A stretch of 64,000 nt of DNA from Muscardinus avellanarius (Eukaryota > Chordata > Mammalia > Rodentia > Gliridae), in NCBI GenBank assembly GCA_963383645.1, contig OY726565.1, forward strand, positions 41,133,944 through 41,197,943, in the 5' to 3' direction. Below are positions 11,232-21,760 of this stretch, piece by piece (position 1 is the first letter of the stretch; every line of letters starts with the position of its first letter). A model generated the notes under the pieces. It had not been told where the DNA came from and ran no database searches. It saw only the letters and a list, made by a program, of their open reading frames with translations. The position numbers and the translations under genes are program-made.

Positions 11232-12134
11232 ATCTAGTATTATAGCAATTTATCCAAAATTAAAAATGATAATCTCACATAACAGTTTCATTTGTCTGAT
11301 ACCAAGCTTTTGATGACTTAAAGATAACATTTCAATATTTCTTTTTGCTTTCTTTCTTACCAGAGAATATTTTTTTCTATTTTTTAGGTGAAACTATCAA
11401 ATATTTATATATATTTTTTTTTTCAGAAAAAAACTCTATCCTAATATGGAATATGGACTCTAGATACCCAAAACAATCTTGAAATAGAACAAAGCTAGCA
11501 GATATATATTTTCTGATTTCAAAGCATATAAAGCTACAATAATTGAAACCGTGTAGTACTATTCTAAAAGCAGATATATAAACCATTGGAGTTAAATAAA
11601 AGCCTAGAGCTAAATTCTTCCCTATATTGTCAAGTTATTTTTGACAAGGTTTCCACGAACATTTGGTGGTAGAAATAATAATATTTTAACTAAATATTGT
11701 TGAAACATAATAATTACATGGAAAAGAATAAAGTTGGACCCTTACCTAATCCCATATACAAATATTAACTCAAAATAGATAAAAGACCTAAATATAAATC
11801 TTAAGACTATAAACTTTTAGGAGAAAATCTGGGTCATAAAAACTCACAACACTGAAATTGGCAGTGATTTCTTGGATATGATTTCAATGGCACAGGCAAC
11901 AGAAGAGTATACAAACTCCCTAAAAAAAAAAATATATTGTATATCCAAAGACAATGTAAACAGAGTTAACAGTTACTAATAGAATGGGATAAAATATTTC
12001 CAAATGCTATATCTGAAGGTATATTAATATTCCAACTAGACATCCTAAAAATTAACAACAATAAAGGCAAACAATACCATTTAGAGATAGGTAAAAGACT
12101 AACATAAGTAATGAATCTCCACAGATAACCAATC
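11232..12134 (+). repeat. Captured segment: old L1 ORF2 3' fragment plus unknown DNA
   Basis: 11232-11400 is unassigned ('ctgataccaagcttttgatg'). From about 11420 the plus strand reads as an old, diverged L1 ORF2 3' region: 'gaacaaagctagcagatata', 'taaaagacctaaatataaat', 'ggagaaaatctgggtcataa', 'caatggcacaggcaacagaa'. It is antisense to the element that holds it and clearly more diverged than the flanking L1 parts. The same segment with the same end points is at 47826-48728. Confidence 0.75.
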
Positions 12135-12204
12135 TTAGTTGACTGTTGGATGGAAACTCTTGTTTCTCTGGTTCTGGTGTGTGTTACCTATTTCTTTTTT
12201 GTAG

Positions 12205-13052
12205 TTAATCTCTTTGAGTATTTTCTCCAAGTGCTGGTTTTGAAGACAAAAATTCCTTCGGTTTCTGTTTGTCATGGAAGCTTCTTATTTCTCCATCTAA
12301 TTTGATAGAAAGTTTTGCTGGGTAGGAAATTTTTGGCTGGAAGTTGTTTTCTTTCAGAGTTTGGAATATGTCACTCCAAGCCCTTCTGGCTCTCATGACT
12401 TGGTTTGGGAAGTCTGGAGTGATTCTAATTGGTTTGCCTCTGAATGTCACTTGGCCCTTTGTTTTTGTTGCCTTTAAGATTCTTTGCTTGGCTTCCACAT
12501 TGGTCATTTTGACAATTATGTGGTGTGGGGATCCTCTTCTCCAATCCTGTCTAAAGGAAGTTCTGTAAGTTTCCTGGACCTGTGTATCAACCTCTTGCTC
12601 TATGTTTGGAAAATTTTCTGCTATTACTTCCTTGAAGAGATTGTTGATCCTTTGGTTTCACCTTCTTTTCCCTCCTCGATTCCAATTATTGTTAGGTTAG
12701 CTCTCTTAAAATGGGTCCATATTTCTTCAATATCAGATTCCTGCTGTCAGATATTTTTTCCTAGATTAGAAACTATGCATTCATTTTTGGAATGATCATC
12801 TTCTAAGAGCGAGATTCTGTTCTCCATGTGTTCTAATCGGTTGTTTGTGCTTTGAATTGAGGCCTTTACTTCATTAATTGCATCCTTTACCTCTTTTTGG
12901 CTCTCTCTGAGTTCTTTTCGAAGCACCTCTATTATTTCTACAGGTATTTTCCTGATTTGATCTTCTAGAAATCTCTGATTTTCAGTTTTATCGGGTTCTG
13001 ATGTTGTGGGGTTGTGTGCATTTATTGCTCCAGTATTATTCCTCTTTCCCAT
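12205..13052 (-). pseudogene. L1 ORF1 pseudogene (composite copy 1)
   Basis: Encodes an ORF1p-like RNA-binding chaperone in two readable pieces. The N-terminal piece ends at 12747 and has the coiled-coil (KELRESQKEVKDAINEVKAS, then NRLEHMENRISLLEDD). The C-terminal piece (12507-12205) has the C-terminal domain (RARRAWSDIFQTLKENNFQP, FYPAKL-like YPAKLSIKLDG). I put the start at an ATG giving MGKRNN at 13052; the open frame extends 15 codons further up but only to a GTG. A TGA follows the coiled coil at about 12746, and a 1-base deletion near 12651 breaks the frame again. The TGA is shared with copy 2. Confidence 0.85.
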
Positions 13053-13836
13053 GATTTCGGAAGTTTGTGCCTTCTCTGGGTTCTTCCCTTGGGTCACTAT
13101 GACTTCCCTTAAGGTGTTCTGGATCTCGAGTCAGAAGTATCTCAGACCCCACTACTCCTTTACTGGGTTGTATCACAGAGTCTCCGACCCAGAGAGTCGA
13201 TAGAGGCTGCTTTAGACTGTGGGGGGTGCCAGGTTGCACGTTCTCCTATGGTGTGATATCTCTGCCACCACCCCTTCCCCACTGGGTCAAGTCCCAGGGA
13301 GTACAGTACTGGGATTTCTCCTCTGTGGCCCGCAATTTGACTTGCTGTTCTTGAGTACGCAGATGTAGCTGTACTGGATTCGGTGAATTCTCTGCTGCTG
13401 CCGCCGGTGGCAATATGGCGCCGCTGCTACACCCTCGGCCGTGAGGCTGGCTTATTTCTTCTTGGTTTTGATTTCCACTCTGAATCCCTGCAGCGTGTGC
13501 TGAGCTCAGCCACTAGGAGCTTTAGATTTTACCTCAGGCGAGAAATCCCGCCTGGCTGTTCCACAGCGGCTCACCTTGGCTTGCTGTAGCCGTCCGGTGA
13601 ATTCGCCGTTACCGCCGGCAGTATGGCACTGCTGCCGCGTCTTCAGGCGTGAGGCCAGTGTATCTCCTCTGTGGCTCTGAGCTCTGTTCTCAGTCCGCTT
13701 TCTCTCTGGAGCCTGGTGATTTTTTTGTTTCTCTGGTGATGGTGTTTTCTGGCTATGAAAGGCGCTGATTTTGTGGTAATGGAGATTGGTTGTTAGCGGG
13801 GCTCTTAAGCCCCGCTTTTCTCGGTTGCCATCTTCC
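13053..13836 (-). promoter_or_regulatory. L1 5'UTR / internal promoter region
   Basis: GC- and CpG-rich, as expected of an L1 promoter. The transcript start end (13836-13827) reads ggaagatggc on the minus strand, a YY1-type core (aagatgg) like the one at the start of human L1. Two related blocks, each beginning gtgaattc followed by a ccgccgg-tggc phrase, sit at about 13382 and 13598, so the region may be partly duplicated internally. This 5'UTR does not match that of the L1 at 31358. Confidence 0.7.
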
Positions 13837-13893
13837 CAGAAGTTAGGGAAATTTATTTTTTAAAAAAGGAGAATATAAACCACACAGATTAGA

Positions 13894-14014
13894 ATAAGAA
13901 AGAAGAGGAAGAATAAGAATATGAATGAGAAGAAGAAAAAGAGGAGGAGGAGGAGGAGGAGGAGAAGAAGAAGAAAAAGAGGAGGAGGAGGAGGAGGAGG
14001 AGGAGGAGGAGGGA
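13894..14014 (+). repeat. Polypurine (GAA/GGA)n microsatellite
   Basis: Imperfect gaagag/gaagaa units leading into two long (GGA)n runs split by an agaagaagaaaaag interruption. About 120 bp of pure purine strand. The minus-strand frame across it (polyserine/polyleucine) is an artefact of the repeat. Confidence 0.95.
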
Positions 14015-14539
14015 CATTAGAAAGGACTTATGACATTTTATAGTATGAGTAACATTTCCGTAAAAGGAATCCAATTCTTTTCTTGCTAGACAAATGTCCA
14101 AAGACTGTCACTAATAGATGCTTAGTATAGTTAGAGGTAAAAATATTTAACGGCTTTGATCTGAAAGAGACCCATTTCCCAAAGAGGTGTGCCTAGGCAG
14201 TAGGTAGAATATGGGAAGAAAATGGGAAAAAGAGTAACATATATTTCCCTGCTTCATACGTGCCCAGGTTGGTTGAGGCAGAAAGAAACAGGCATTCTAA
14301 ATTTCATTCATGAAGCACATGCTGTTTAACCTGTCTTTTAACAGTGCTCAGAACTTTTGTATGCACAGGCAAAAATATTATGATCCAGTTTCTTATATAC
14401 AAAGACTCATTGCAAAGATCTGGAGCCTTTCCAATACCATATAAATTGTTAGAGTCCTTCTCAAATGTGCCCACATATCATCTGTCTTCCTGTTAAACAT
14501 AATTTTTTATAAATCATATTGCTAATAAATGCTTCTCAT
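14015..14539. other. Unassigned sequence
   Basis: About 0.5 kb with no recognised gene or repeat. Confidence 0.4.
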
Positions 14540-15470
14540 ATAAACCCAAGAGAAAGGGAGAAGATCCTTGCCAGATACTCCTCTGATAGAGAACTAATAT
14601 CTAGAGTGTACAAAGAACTTAAGAAATTTGCCACTAAAAAACAAACAACCCAATAAAAAATAGTCAACTAAATAGACACTTCACAAAAGAAGAAACAAAA
14701 ATGGTCAATAAATATATGAGAAAATGTTTAACATCATTAGCAATGAGGGAGATGCAAATCAAAGCTCCACTGAGATTCCATCTAACTCCAGCTAGAATGG
14801 CAATTATCAAGAAGTCAAACAATGAGTGCTGATGTGGGTGTGAGGGAAGAGGAACTCTTCTACTCTGCTGGTGGGATTGCAAAATATTTTAGCCACTATG
14901 GAGATCAGTTTGGAAATTTTTCAGAAATTTCTTAGAAAAATGTCAATGGATTTACCATGTGATTCAGCTATATCACTCCTAAGTATCTTTCTAAGGGGCT
15001 GAAATCAGACTATTATTATTATTAAATGCATAGCCATGCAGATGAATAGATTAAAAGTTATGAGCTATGTATACAATGGAATTATACTTAGCAATAACAA
15101 AAAACAAAATAACATCATTTGCAGGAAAATGGATGGATCTGTAGAATGTTATGTGAGATTAGCCAGTCACAAAAAGTTAAAGGTCATATATTTTCTCTCA
15201 TATGTAAAAGAAACCTCAGTGGAGTAGAAGAGGTGGTCCAGGTGAGGGCTATGATGGGGAAAGGGAGAATTAACAAAGGAAGCATTTCCGTTGATGCTAT
15301 GTACATATGTGAGAATACCAGCACCAATCTCATGTATGGGGAAGGGGAGGTAGTGAGCAGGAATCCAGGGGAAAGCCCACCAAGTGCTGTGAGCATGTAT
15401 TTCACTATCTATTTGAACTACATTATTATGTGAAACTGCAATGCACCAATAAAAGTAAATACATATATAT
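14540..15470 (+). mobile_element. 5'-truncated L1 (ORF2 end and 3'UTR)
   Basis: Begins within ORF2 coding sequence ('gggagaagatccttgccaga', 'acttcacaaaagaagaaaca'), runs through 'ccactatggagatcagtttg' and 'tttgcaggaaaatggatgga' and ends 'ctgcaatgcaccaataaaag' before an A-rich tail. A (TTA)n run at about 15012-15025 interrupts the 3' region. Point mutations and small indels break the frame. It has no RT active site. Confidence 0.85.
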
Positions 15471-15509
15471 TTAGAGAAACATTTTTGAAAGTGACTGATG
15501 TCTTTGAAT

Positions 15510-15665
15510 ATTCATTGAATTCAACAAATATTCACAGAGTACCCACTTTCTGTTAAACCCTGTGCTGGATGTTGAGGCACAAAAATAGTAGACTTGGTCC
15601 CTACCCATAAGAACCACACAGTTTAGTGGGGGAGACTGACATACATCAAATAATTATTCAATTTT
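15510..15665 (-). repeat. L2-like fragment, antisense
   Basis: 'caacaaatattcacagagta', 'ctgtgctggatgttgaggca', 'gacttggtccctacccataa', 'agtttagtgggggagactga' match the reversed L2 3' region (ttattgagcacctactatgtgccaggcactg...ggagcttacagtctagtgggg). Diverged, so family certainty is moderate. Confidence 0.5.
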
Positions 15666-15828
15666 ATGGCAAACACAGAAATTGTGATGATTATCAGAGG
15701 TAAACATAAGTGTGATCAGGAGAAAACCTATTCTGATCTGAGTGAACTGGGGAAAAGTGGAGGTCCCTTAGGAAAGTTTTCTGTAGTGTTGCCTAAATAG
15801 ATGCTATAATAGATGCCTAAATAGATCC

Positions 15829-16400
15829 TAAATGTTATTCATAGGCTTGTATGTTAGGAACTTGGTTCCTAAACTGGTGTTATAAAGAGATTGTGGAAAC
15901 CTTAGGAGGTAGAGCCTAGTGGGAGATCTTTGGGTAATTGTCAGCATGCCCTTCAAGAGACTGTGAAACCTTGACCTCCTTTCTTTTTTGCTTCCTGGCC
16001 ATAAGCTAAGTGGTTTCCCTCCACCATACACTTCCACCATGATGGGCTACCTCACCACAGGGTCAAAACAATAAGACCAAGCTGGGCATGGTGGTACATG
16101 CCTGTAATCCCAGTACTTTGAAGGCTAACAAAGGAGGATCATAGGTTCTAGGCCAGTCTCAGCAACTTAAGGAGACCCTCAGCAACATAGTGAGACCCTG
16201 TTTAAAAATTTAAAAAGGGCTGGGAGATATCTCAGAGGCAGAATACCCCTGGGTTCAACTCCCAATATCAAAAAAGAAAAAAATTAGGTTAACTGATTAT
16301 GGACAGGAATGCCCAAAATTATAAACCAAAATAAACCTTTTATCTTTATGAGTTTATTATATCAGGTATTTTGTTATACTGATGGAGAGCTGCTTAGCAT
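15829..16400 (+). repeat. MaLR-like LTR, split by a SINE
   Basis: 'aggaggtagagcctagtggg', 'tttgcttcctggccataagc', 'cttccaccatgatgggctac', 'ctcaccacagggtcaaaaca', then after the SINE 'aaccaaaataaaccttttat' (poly-A signal) and 'tcaggtattttgttatactg'. This order resembles sense MaLR-class LTRs, non-autonomous ERV-L relatives. It has no coding part. Confidence 0.55.
16080..16283 (+). mobile_element. MEN-type SINE, type A
   Basis: B1 half 'gctgggcatggtggtacatg', 'cctgtaatcccagtactttg', linker 'tttaaaaatttaaaaa', ID half 'gggctgggagatatctcaga', 'acccctgggttcaactccca'. It lies inside the MaLR-like LTR, so it is younger than that element. Confidence 0.88.
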
Positions 16401-18094
16401 AATAGATCCTTAAAATGGAAGAATCTTAATAAAAATAGGTTAAAGAAAAAGGAAAGGATTACAGTAGAATCATTATAAACAGAAGCTCAGGAGCAAAAAA
16501 TAACATAAAGGTAACAAGCAGCTTGCAGTTGTGCCTAAATTCAAGTATTTCAAGGCTTCTGGACCACAATTATTAGTAATTATAGTTACTATTCTGCAGA
16601 AGGAGGAAGAAAGGAGAGTGAAGCCAAGCTGAACCTGGAAGTTTTTGTGAGTTTCTGTGAGCTTGAACTTTATCTTCCTGGGGATGGACAGGGAGTCAGT
16701 GAAGGCCTTCAGATAGGTTGATGGTATGATCAGATCTATGTTTCAGAGAATTCCCTCTGAGAGTTATGAGTGGTGTGAACAAAAGTAGTGTAGTAGTGGT
16801 TGAGGCTAAAGAACAGTAAGAAAATAGATGGACAAGAGGTGTTAGAGAAAAGTTTTAGAAAAAAGCAAAATAAATTGGTTATTAGCTTGATACTGGGGTG
16901 CAGAGGGCAATCATGAAGACTTGAAGGTGATTGCTAAAGCCAGGACCACAAAAGGAAGCAGTGGGAGGCTGAGGAGCTATAGTGCTCCATATTTAATGTG
17001 TGTCTGAGGTGCCTCTAGGGCATGCCTCTAGAAACATCCCTCAGAAAGTTGGATAAATGGATGTACAGTTTTGAGGTCAATTCTGAGCTGGAGCTGTAAT
17101 TCGGGAGCCACTTAACTTGATCTGTTTGCAGTTTGGTTAAAACATACCACTTGCAAATGCCGTGCAATCTCAGCATCCTGAGTTAGCAAATGGCATATGA
17201 CTGGCTGGTGATGACATTCACAGCCAGTTCTCTTGGGGTCCTATAAGACAGGGATAGTTTTAAGTATCAAATTCTGAAAGAAACACCCACTAACAAAGAA
17301 AATGATAACTTTTTTATGTACTCCTGGGGAGAAGAGATCCTGAGGATATAATTACCATGGCAGCATCTTCACTTCTCTAAAACTTAATGTTAGAAGGGAC
17401 CAATAATGCCTTCACCGGGAACTTAAGTGGATGTTGATAGAATCTGGTGAGATAATGTAATTGGAAACAGTAAAAAGGCTTTTGCTGTTGATGCGCTTGA
17501 AAAATGTCAAGAAGTTTCATGTTTTGTTTTGTCTTGGGCATCTAGCTAAAAGCAATATTATGTTAAAAATGGAAATATATAAAAGAATCAAATCTGCAGC
17601 AGCTCTGTTTTCAGGTGAACAGAGGCTCATGCTTCCTTAGGTGGTGAGACTGTCCATGGAGAATCTTTATTGAGTCACCCACAGGTTGCACTGAATCTGT
17701 GACTCCAAATAGCTCCTGGTTTTCATAACATCAGAGCACTGGACTAATTCAATTATTTGGGGAAAATGCTAAGATCCAAAACGATTTGAAGGAGAGGAAA
17801 AGGAATAATTAGATAAATTACCAGATCTAAAACACAATCATTATCTCCAAAAATATGAAGGATGAAACACTATAAAAAATTCTTTGTCACAGAGAAACTG
17901 ATAGCATTATTATTCCATGTTCATAGACACCGGAAATGAAGTTATCATCCCTTAGTTCACACACTATCATCTAACTTGTCACTCAGAAAATGCCCTAATC
18001 TAGAACACACAGAGCCTATAAATTTAATATTAGTTTGTTTAATGAATTCACTTATTTAACCCATTTGGCCATTCATGTGCCTTTGGTGTGTTCT
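16401..18094. other. Unassigned, repeat-poor sequence
   Basis: About 1.7 kb without a SINE, L1 tail or microsatellite that I can name, and no supported coding frame. One of the longer unique-looking stretches in the window. Confidence 0.45.
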
Positions 18095-18100
18095 TGCATC

Positions 18101-18147
<47 letters not shown>

Positions 18148-18307
18148 TTTTTTGGTGTGCTATGCTCCCAGACCATTTTTATACTTTTTTATTTGGAAAC
18201 AGGGTCTCTTAAGCCAGCGTGGCTGGCCTCGAACCTGCGCGATCCTCCTGTCTCCACCTCCCAAGTGCGGGGATTACAAGCGTGTGCCACCACGCCCGGC
18301 TGCATCT
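18095..18307 (-). mobile_element. MEN-type SINE, 'B', antisense, with (ATTT)n tail
   Basis: An (ATTT)n tail (18102-18150), a shortened ID half ('tgctatgctcccagacc'), and a B1 half with the B signature 'gggtctcttaagccagcgtg', 'gcggggattacaagcgtgtg', 'ccaccacgcccggct'. Flanked by 'tgcatct' at 18095-18101 and 18301-18307, a short probable target-site duplication. The central part of the ID half is deleted. Confidence 0.87.
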
Positions 18308-18434
18308 GTTTTGTATTGGCTTTTTTTTCAACTGCTCTGACAGTGCTTCACAAAGAATGTCCTACTGAAGGTCTTCTCTGTGGAGTAAAAATGAGGACAT
18401 CTGTAAGCTCGAACAAAAATGAAAAATACTGTTG

Positions 18435-18720
18435 TGGTGGTTAATTTTATTTGTCAACTTGACTAAGGATGCCCAGATAGCCAGAAACATTATTTCTGGA
18501 TGTGTCTGTCAGAATATTTTGAGAAGAGATTAGAATGTGAATCAGTGGACCAGGTAAAGAAGATCCACCCTCTCCCATGTAGGCAGGCATCATCCAACCC
18601 GTTAAGGACTCAAGTATAATAAGTAGGTTAAAAAACAAAAAAAGACAAATTTGTTCTCTCTTCTTGAGCTGAGACATTCATCTTCTATTGTCCTTGGACA
18701 GTAGAGATCCTAGTTCTTGA
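18435..18720 (+). repeat. Ancient interspersed repeat, family not assigned
   Basis: 'tttgtcaacttgactaagga', 'tgcccagatagccagaaaca', 'attatttctggatgtgtctg', 'aaagaagatccaccctctcc' and 'ttgagctgagacattcatct' form an order I know from a widespread old mammalian repeat, but I will not commit to its name. No coding content. Confidence 0.45.
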
Positions 18721-18794
18721 GACTTCTACTATTTTACTGGTCTCTTTCCTCCTTTTTCTGAAGTCCCTTTTGTTTCCTATTTTATCTCTAAAAT

Positions 18795-19175
18795 AAACAA
18801 TTCTTCACTTTCTGTGACTGGCTGCTCTCACTCAGCATAATATTCTTCATCCATTTCTTCTGGAAATTACATAATTTTGTTTTTCTTTATGCCTGAGTAA
18901 AATTCCATTGTGTATGTATTCTACGTTTTCACAATCCATCCATCTGTGATGAACACCTAGGCTGATTTCACAATTTGGCCATTGTGAATTGTATGTAAGC
19001 AAGGATATGCAAGTTATCGCTTATAGTACTCTGATTTCAATTCCCTTGGGAAAATATCATGGAGTGGTATAGCTAGATCATATGATGGTTCCACTTCCAG
19101 TCTTCTGAGAAACCTCCATACTGATCTCCATAGGATCTGTACTAATTTACAATCCGATCAACAGTGTATAATAAA
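18795..19175 (-). mobile_element. L1 3' region fragment, antisense
   Basis: 'tgtgactggctgctctcact', 'cagcataatattcttcatcc', 'aaaattccattgtgtatgta', 'gaaacctccatactgatctc' are the reversed L1 ORF2-end/3'UTR phrases. The A-rich tail and terminal block are missing, so it is an internal fragment. Confidence 0.75.
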
Positions 19176-19364
19176 ATATTTTAATATGATTTTGTTTGTT
19201 CTAGTTTCTGTAACTGGAGAACAGAGAAACATCAGTCAGGAATCTTGAGTGTCAGCCCTGAATGTGATTTTGAGCATACTATTTTACTTTTCTTTTCCTC
19301 TTCATGGCTAAGATAGGGATAATATTGTGACTACCATAAAATCATATTGGAACACTCTGAGAAA
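19176..19364. other. Unassigned sequence
   Basis: Short stretch with nothing recognised. Confidence 0.4.
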
Positions 19365-19620
19365 TAATTGATGTCATTTGTCAAGTGATTACTGTGTGCT
19401 GGATCTGTGCCAAACACCTTAAAACACTGCTTTTTAAATTCTCATCATGATCTATAAGCAGATAGTGTAATGTGATTTTTACATTAATTAATTAATGTAA
19501 ATTCACATATTTAAAAGCTGAGGCTTAGAGTAACTCAAAGTCAACCACCTACAAGATGCATCAGGAGTTTAAACCCAGTGTATTTGACTTCAGAACACAA
19601 ACTCCTAGCCACTGGTGACA
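19365..19620 (-). repeat. MIR SINE, antisense
   Basis: 'gtgattactgtgtgctggat', 'ctgtgccaaacaccttaaaa', 'aaagctgaggcttagagtaa', 'ctcaaagtcaaccacctaca', 'taaacccagtgtatttgact' follow the reversed MIR consensus in order, through its core to the tRNA-like end. Confidence 0.7.
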
Positions 19621-19661
19621 CAGGTTTAGGGGCTTGGGAAACAGAGAATGAAATTATTTAA

Positions 19662-19889
19662 ATATTCCATGTAGCCAGGTGTGGTGGGGCATGCTTTTAA
19701 TCCTCACGCTTGGGAGGCGGAGACAGGAGGATCGCACTGGTTCAAAGCCAGCCGTGCTGGCTTAAGAGATCCTGTTTTCAAATAAAGATATAAAATAGGT
19801 CTAGGAGTATAACCCAGAGGTAGAAGGGCTCCCAGGAACCCCCGTATAACAACAACAACAAACAAATATATATATATATATTCCATGTA
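19662..19889 (+). mobile_element. MEN-type SINE, 'B', with 12-bp TSD
   Basis: Flanked by perfect 'atattccatgta' (19662-19673 and 19878-19889). B1 half 'gccaggtgtggtggggcatg', 'cttgggaggcggagacagga', 'tgctggcttaagagatcctg'. ID half 'ggtctaggagtataacccag', 'aggtagaagggctcccagga'. Tail (CAA)n then (TA)n. Confidence 0.92.
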
Positions 19890-20309
19890 TTTAGGGTTGA
19901 ACTCACCCCCATGAAGCAGCTCATCATCCAGAAAGCCATCCACCCCATCAAGGGAGATAAGCAAGGTTTTATGTTGCTAGACTGTCCACATCTGCCCTCT
20001 CTCCTGTTTGCAGAGGGGTCAGGGCCAGATAGAATAAGTGTAGGAGGTGGGAATGAAGTTAATAGCAGCAGTGATGCTGTAGACCGAGGTGGCTGCCACG
20101 CCCTAACATCACACTGGCAGCATATCAACACTGACACTAAAACTTTAAAAAGGCCTAATAATACCTAGGCAATTCATTATGAATCCCAAAGGTTTTTCAT
20201 TACCCCCATGGTCACTGAGCAACAAAAACCTAAAAATGATTACCTGGGCTGTAACATGTCTCTATGTCCTACCAAAACCATGGCCACAACTGAGGAGGCC
20301 AGACACAGC
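19890..20309. other. Unassigned sequence
   Basis: About 0.4 kb. The frames 19911-20168 and 20179-20361 have no recognisable domain; the latter simply runs into the (AC)n repeat. Confidence 0.4.

Positions 20310-20356
<47 letters not shown>
20310..20356 (+). repeat. (AC)n microsatellite
   Basis: About 23 uninterrupted AC units after 'gacacagcaac'. Length suggests it is polymorphic. Confidence 0.95.
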
Positions 20357-20358
<2 letters not shown>

Positions 20359-20715
20359 TAGAACCTACATTTCCTATTTTAGTTACCATCTAAGAATGTA
20401 AATTTGTAATGGAAACAACAGCCCTTTGTCAACTGTTCAATAAACAGACATGGCAGTCAGGGACTGGAAAGGATCTGCTCCTCCTTATATTATTATCAAA
20501 TTGACTACCGTCAACTCAAACTGGAAAAGCAGCTGTCACCCTAACCCAATAATAGCTATTTTTAAGGCAAATCTACTTCCAAATGATGGAATAGTTCTAA
20601 AATATTTGGTTAGCCAGATCCCTATCTCTACCAGCAAAATATACTTCTGGAAAAGCAATATATAAACTTAAATACTGAAAGCATCAGAGAAAATATTATT
20701 GATTAAAAAAATCTT
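20357..20715. other. Unassigned AT-rich sequence
   Basis: About 0.36 kb. Possibly old L1-like, but I cannot name it. Confidence 0.35.
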
Positions 20716-20855
20716 ATCCAGTACTTGGGAGGCTGAGACAGGAAGATCACAGTTTCAAGGCCAGCAGTGCATGGTAACTTAGTGAGACTCTACCTCAAGA
20801 TAAAAAATAATATAGGGCTGGGAGTGTAGCTCAGAAATAGAATGTCCTTGAGTTC

Positions 20856-20897
<42 letters not shown>
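20716..20897 (+). mobile_element. MEN-type SINE, 5'-truncated, (AC)n tail
   Basis: Starts inside the B1 half ('cagtacttgggaggctgaga'), ID half 'agggctgggagtgtagctca', then 'cttgagttcaac' flows straight into about 20 AC units (20858-20897). The poly-A tail seems to have been replaced by a CA microsatellite. Confidence 0.85.
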
Positions 20898-20898
<1 letters not shown>

Positions 20899-20899
20899 T

Positions 20900-21300
20900 T
20901 AAAAAATAATCCTGCAATGAGAAGGCCTTTTAAAATAAGATATACAGCTATAAATCATAAAAAGAAATGATAAATTTGATGGCATACAAATTTTAAATGT
21001 ATGTGTCAAAAAGGTAGTATAGGAAAGGAAGCAGAAAGAAAATACAGGGAAAAACATTTGCAACTCATTTGACAAAAAACGACTCATTTCCTTAATTAAA
21101 AAACCCTCTAAATTAAGATAAAAAAGAGCAGCTCAGCAAAGAATTACTGCTGATGAGAGAGCAGGTGCCCAGATGACTTTACACGTTGTCAGTGGGAGGG
21201 ACAAGCAGCAGAATCAATTTGAAGAACCTTTGGCAATATCCAGAAAAATGTAAGATACATGTTCTTGGGACCTACTAACTCCACACATAAGATGTGAATT
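20900..21300 (+). repeat. Old L1M-like ORF2 3' fragment
   Basis: 'aaaagaaatgataaatttga', 'aaaacatttgcaactcattt', 'actcatttccttaattaaaa' and 'taagatacatgttcttggga' resemble the ORF2 C-terminal region of old L1s. Heavily decayed, with no continuous frame. Confidence 0.5.
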
Positions 21301-21304
21301 TGAA

Positions 21305-21425
21305 TATAAATTCCTTCAGCAAATATTTATTGAGCACCTACCATGAGCCAGGTTCTGTCTTATAATCTGGGGACACATGATGAGCAGAGACGTGTTCTAT
21401 GGTCTAGAACCAAACTAATGGTGTA
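21305..21425 (-). repeat. L2-like fragment, antisense
   Basis: 'aaatatttattgagcaccta', 'ccatgagccaggttctgtct', 'ctggggacacatgatgagca' match the reversed L2 3' end (tgctcaataaatatttg, cctggcacatag, ttcactgctgtatcccc). Confidence 0.55.
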
Positions 21426-21473
21426 GCTTTGTACCTTGGTTTTCCTTTCAGTTAATACGGAGGATCTGAAGTT

Positions 21474-21692
21474 ACTTTTTTTCTTTTTAGTACTGGGGGT
21501 GGAACCCAGGAGCATTCTATCTCTGAGCTACACTCCCAGCCCCATTTTTTATTCTTTATTTTTGAAACAGGGTCTCACTAAGTTGAGGAGGGTCTCACTA
21601 AGTAGCAGCTGAGGCTGGCTGCAAACCTGTGATCCTCCTGTCTCAGTCTCCCAAGTACTGGGATTATAATCATGTGCCACCACGCCCAGCAT
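21474..21692 (-). mobile_element. MEN-type SINE, type A, antisense
   Basis: Reversed ID half 'tactgggggtggaacccagg', 'ctgagctacactcccagccc', linker, and reversed B1 half with a local 'ggtctcactaagt' duplication, ending 'gccaccacgcccagc'. It sits 78 bp from a plus-strand MEN at 21771, making an inverted pair. Confidence 0.9.
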
Positions 21693-21760
21693 ACAAGGAG
21701 ATTTGGATAGGTCATATTTAAAGTCCTCGTTTCCTCTAGAATTTTTATAATTTTTAAAAT

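Larger units (their letters stand above)
11041..13836 (-). mobile_element. Composite L1-derived element, copy 1
   Basis: On the minus strand: L1 5'UTR (13836 to about 13053) starting at a ggaagatggc motif, ORF1 (to 12205), a short post-ORF1 piece to about 12135, then about 900 bp of unrelated DNA (12134-11232), then an L1 3'UTR end (11231-11086) and an A-rich tail (11085-11041). ORF2 in its expected position and orientation is absent. A second copy with the same junctions lies at 47597-50428. The target-site duplication for this copy is not clear; an imperfect 'aaattt-tttt' match exists near both ends. Confidence 0.85.

Noticed and set aside
12747..13097. ORF1 start at 13097 (and 49690 in copy 2)
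   Set aside because: Those positions are GTG codons. The first ATG in frame gives MGKRNN, 15 codons in, and aligns with the usual ORF1 start region.
11041..13836. Composite copy 1 as a simple twin-primed L1
   Set aside because: Twin priming gives one inversion junction. Here the 5' and 3' parts have the same orientation with an opposite, older segment between them, and the same structure recurs at 48-50 kb.
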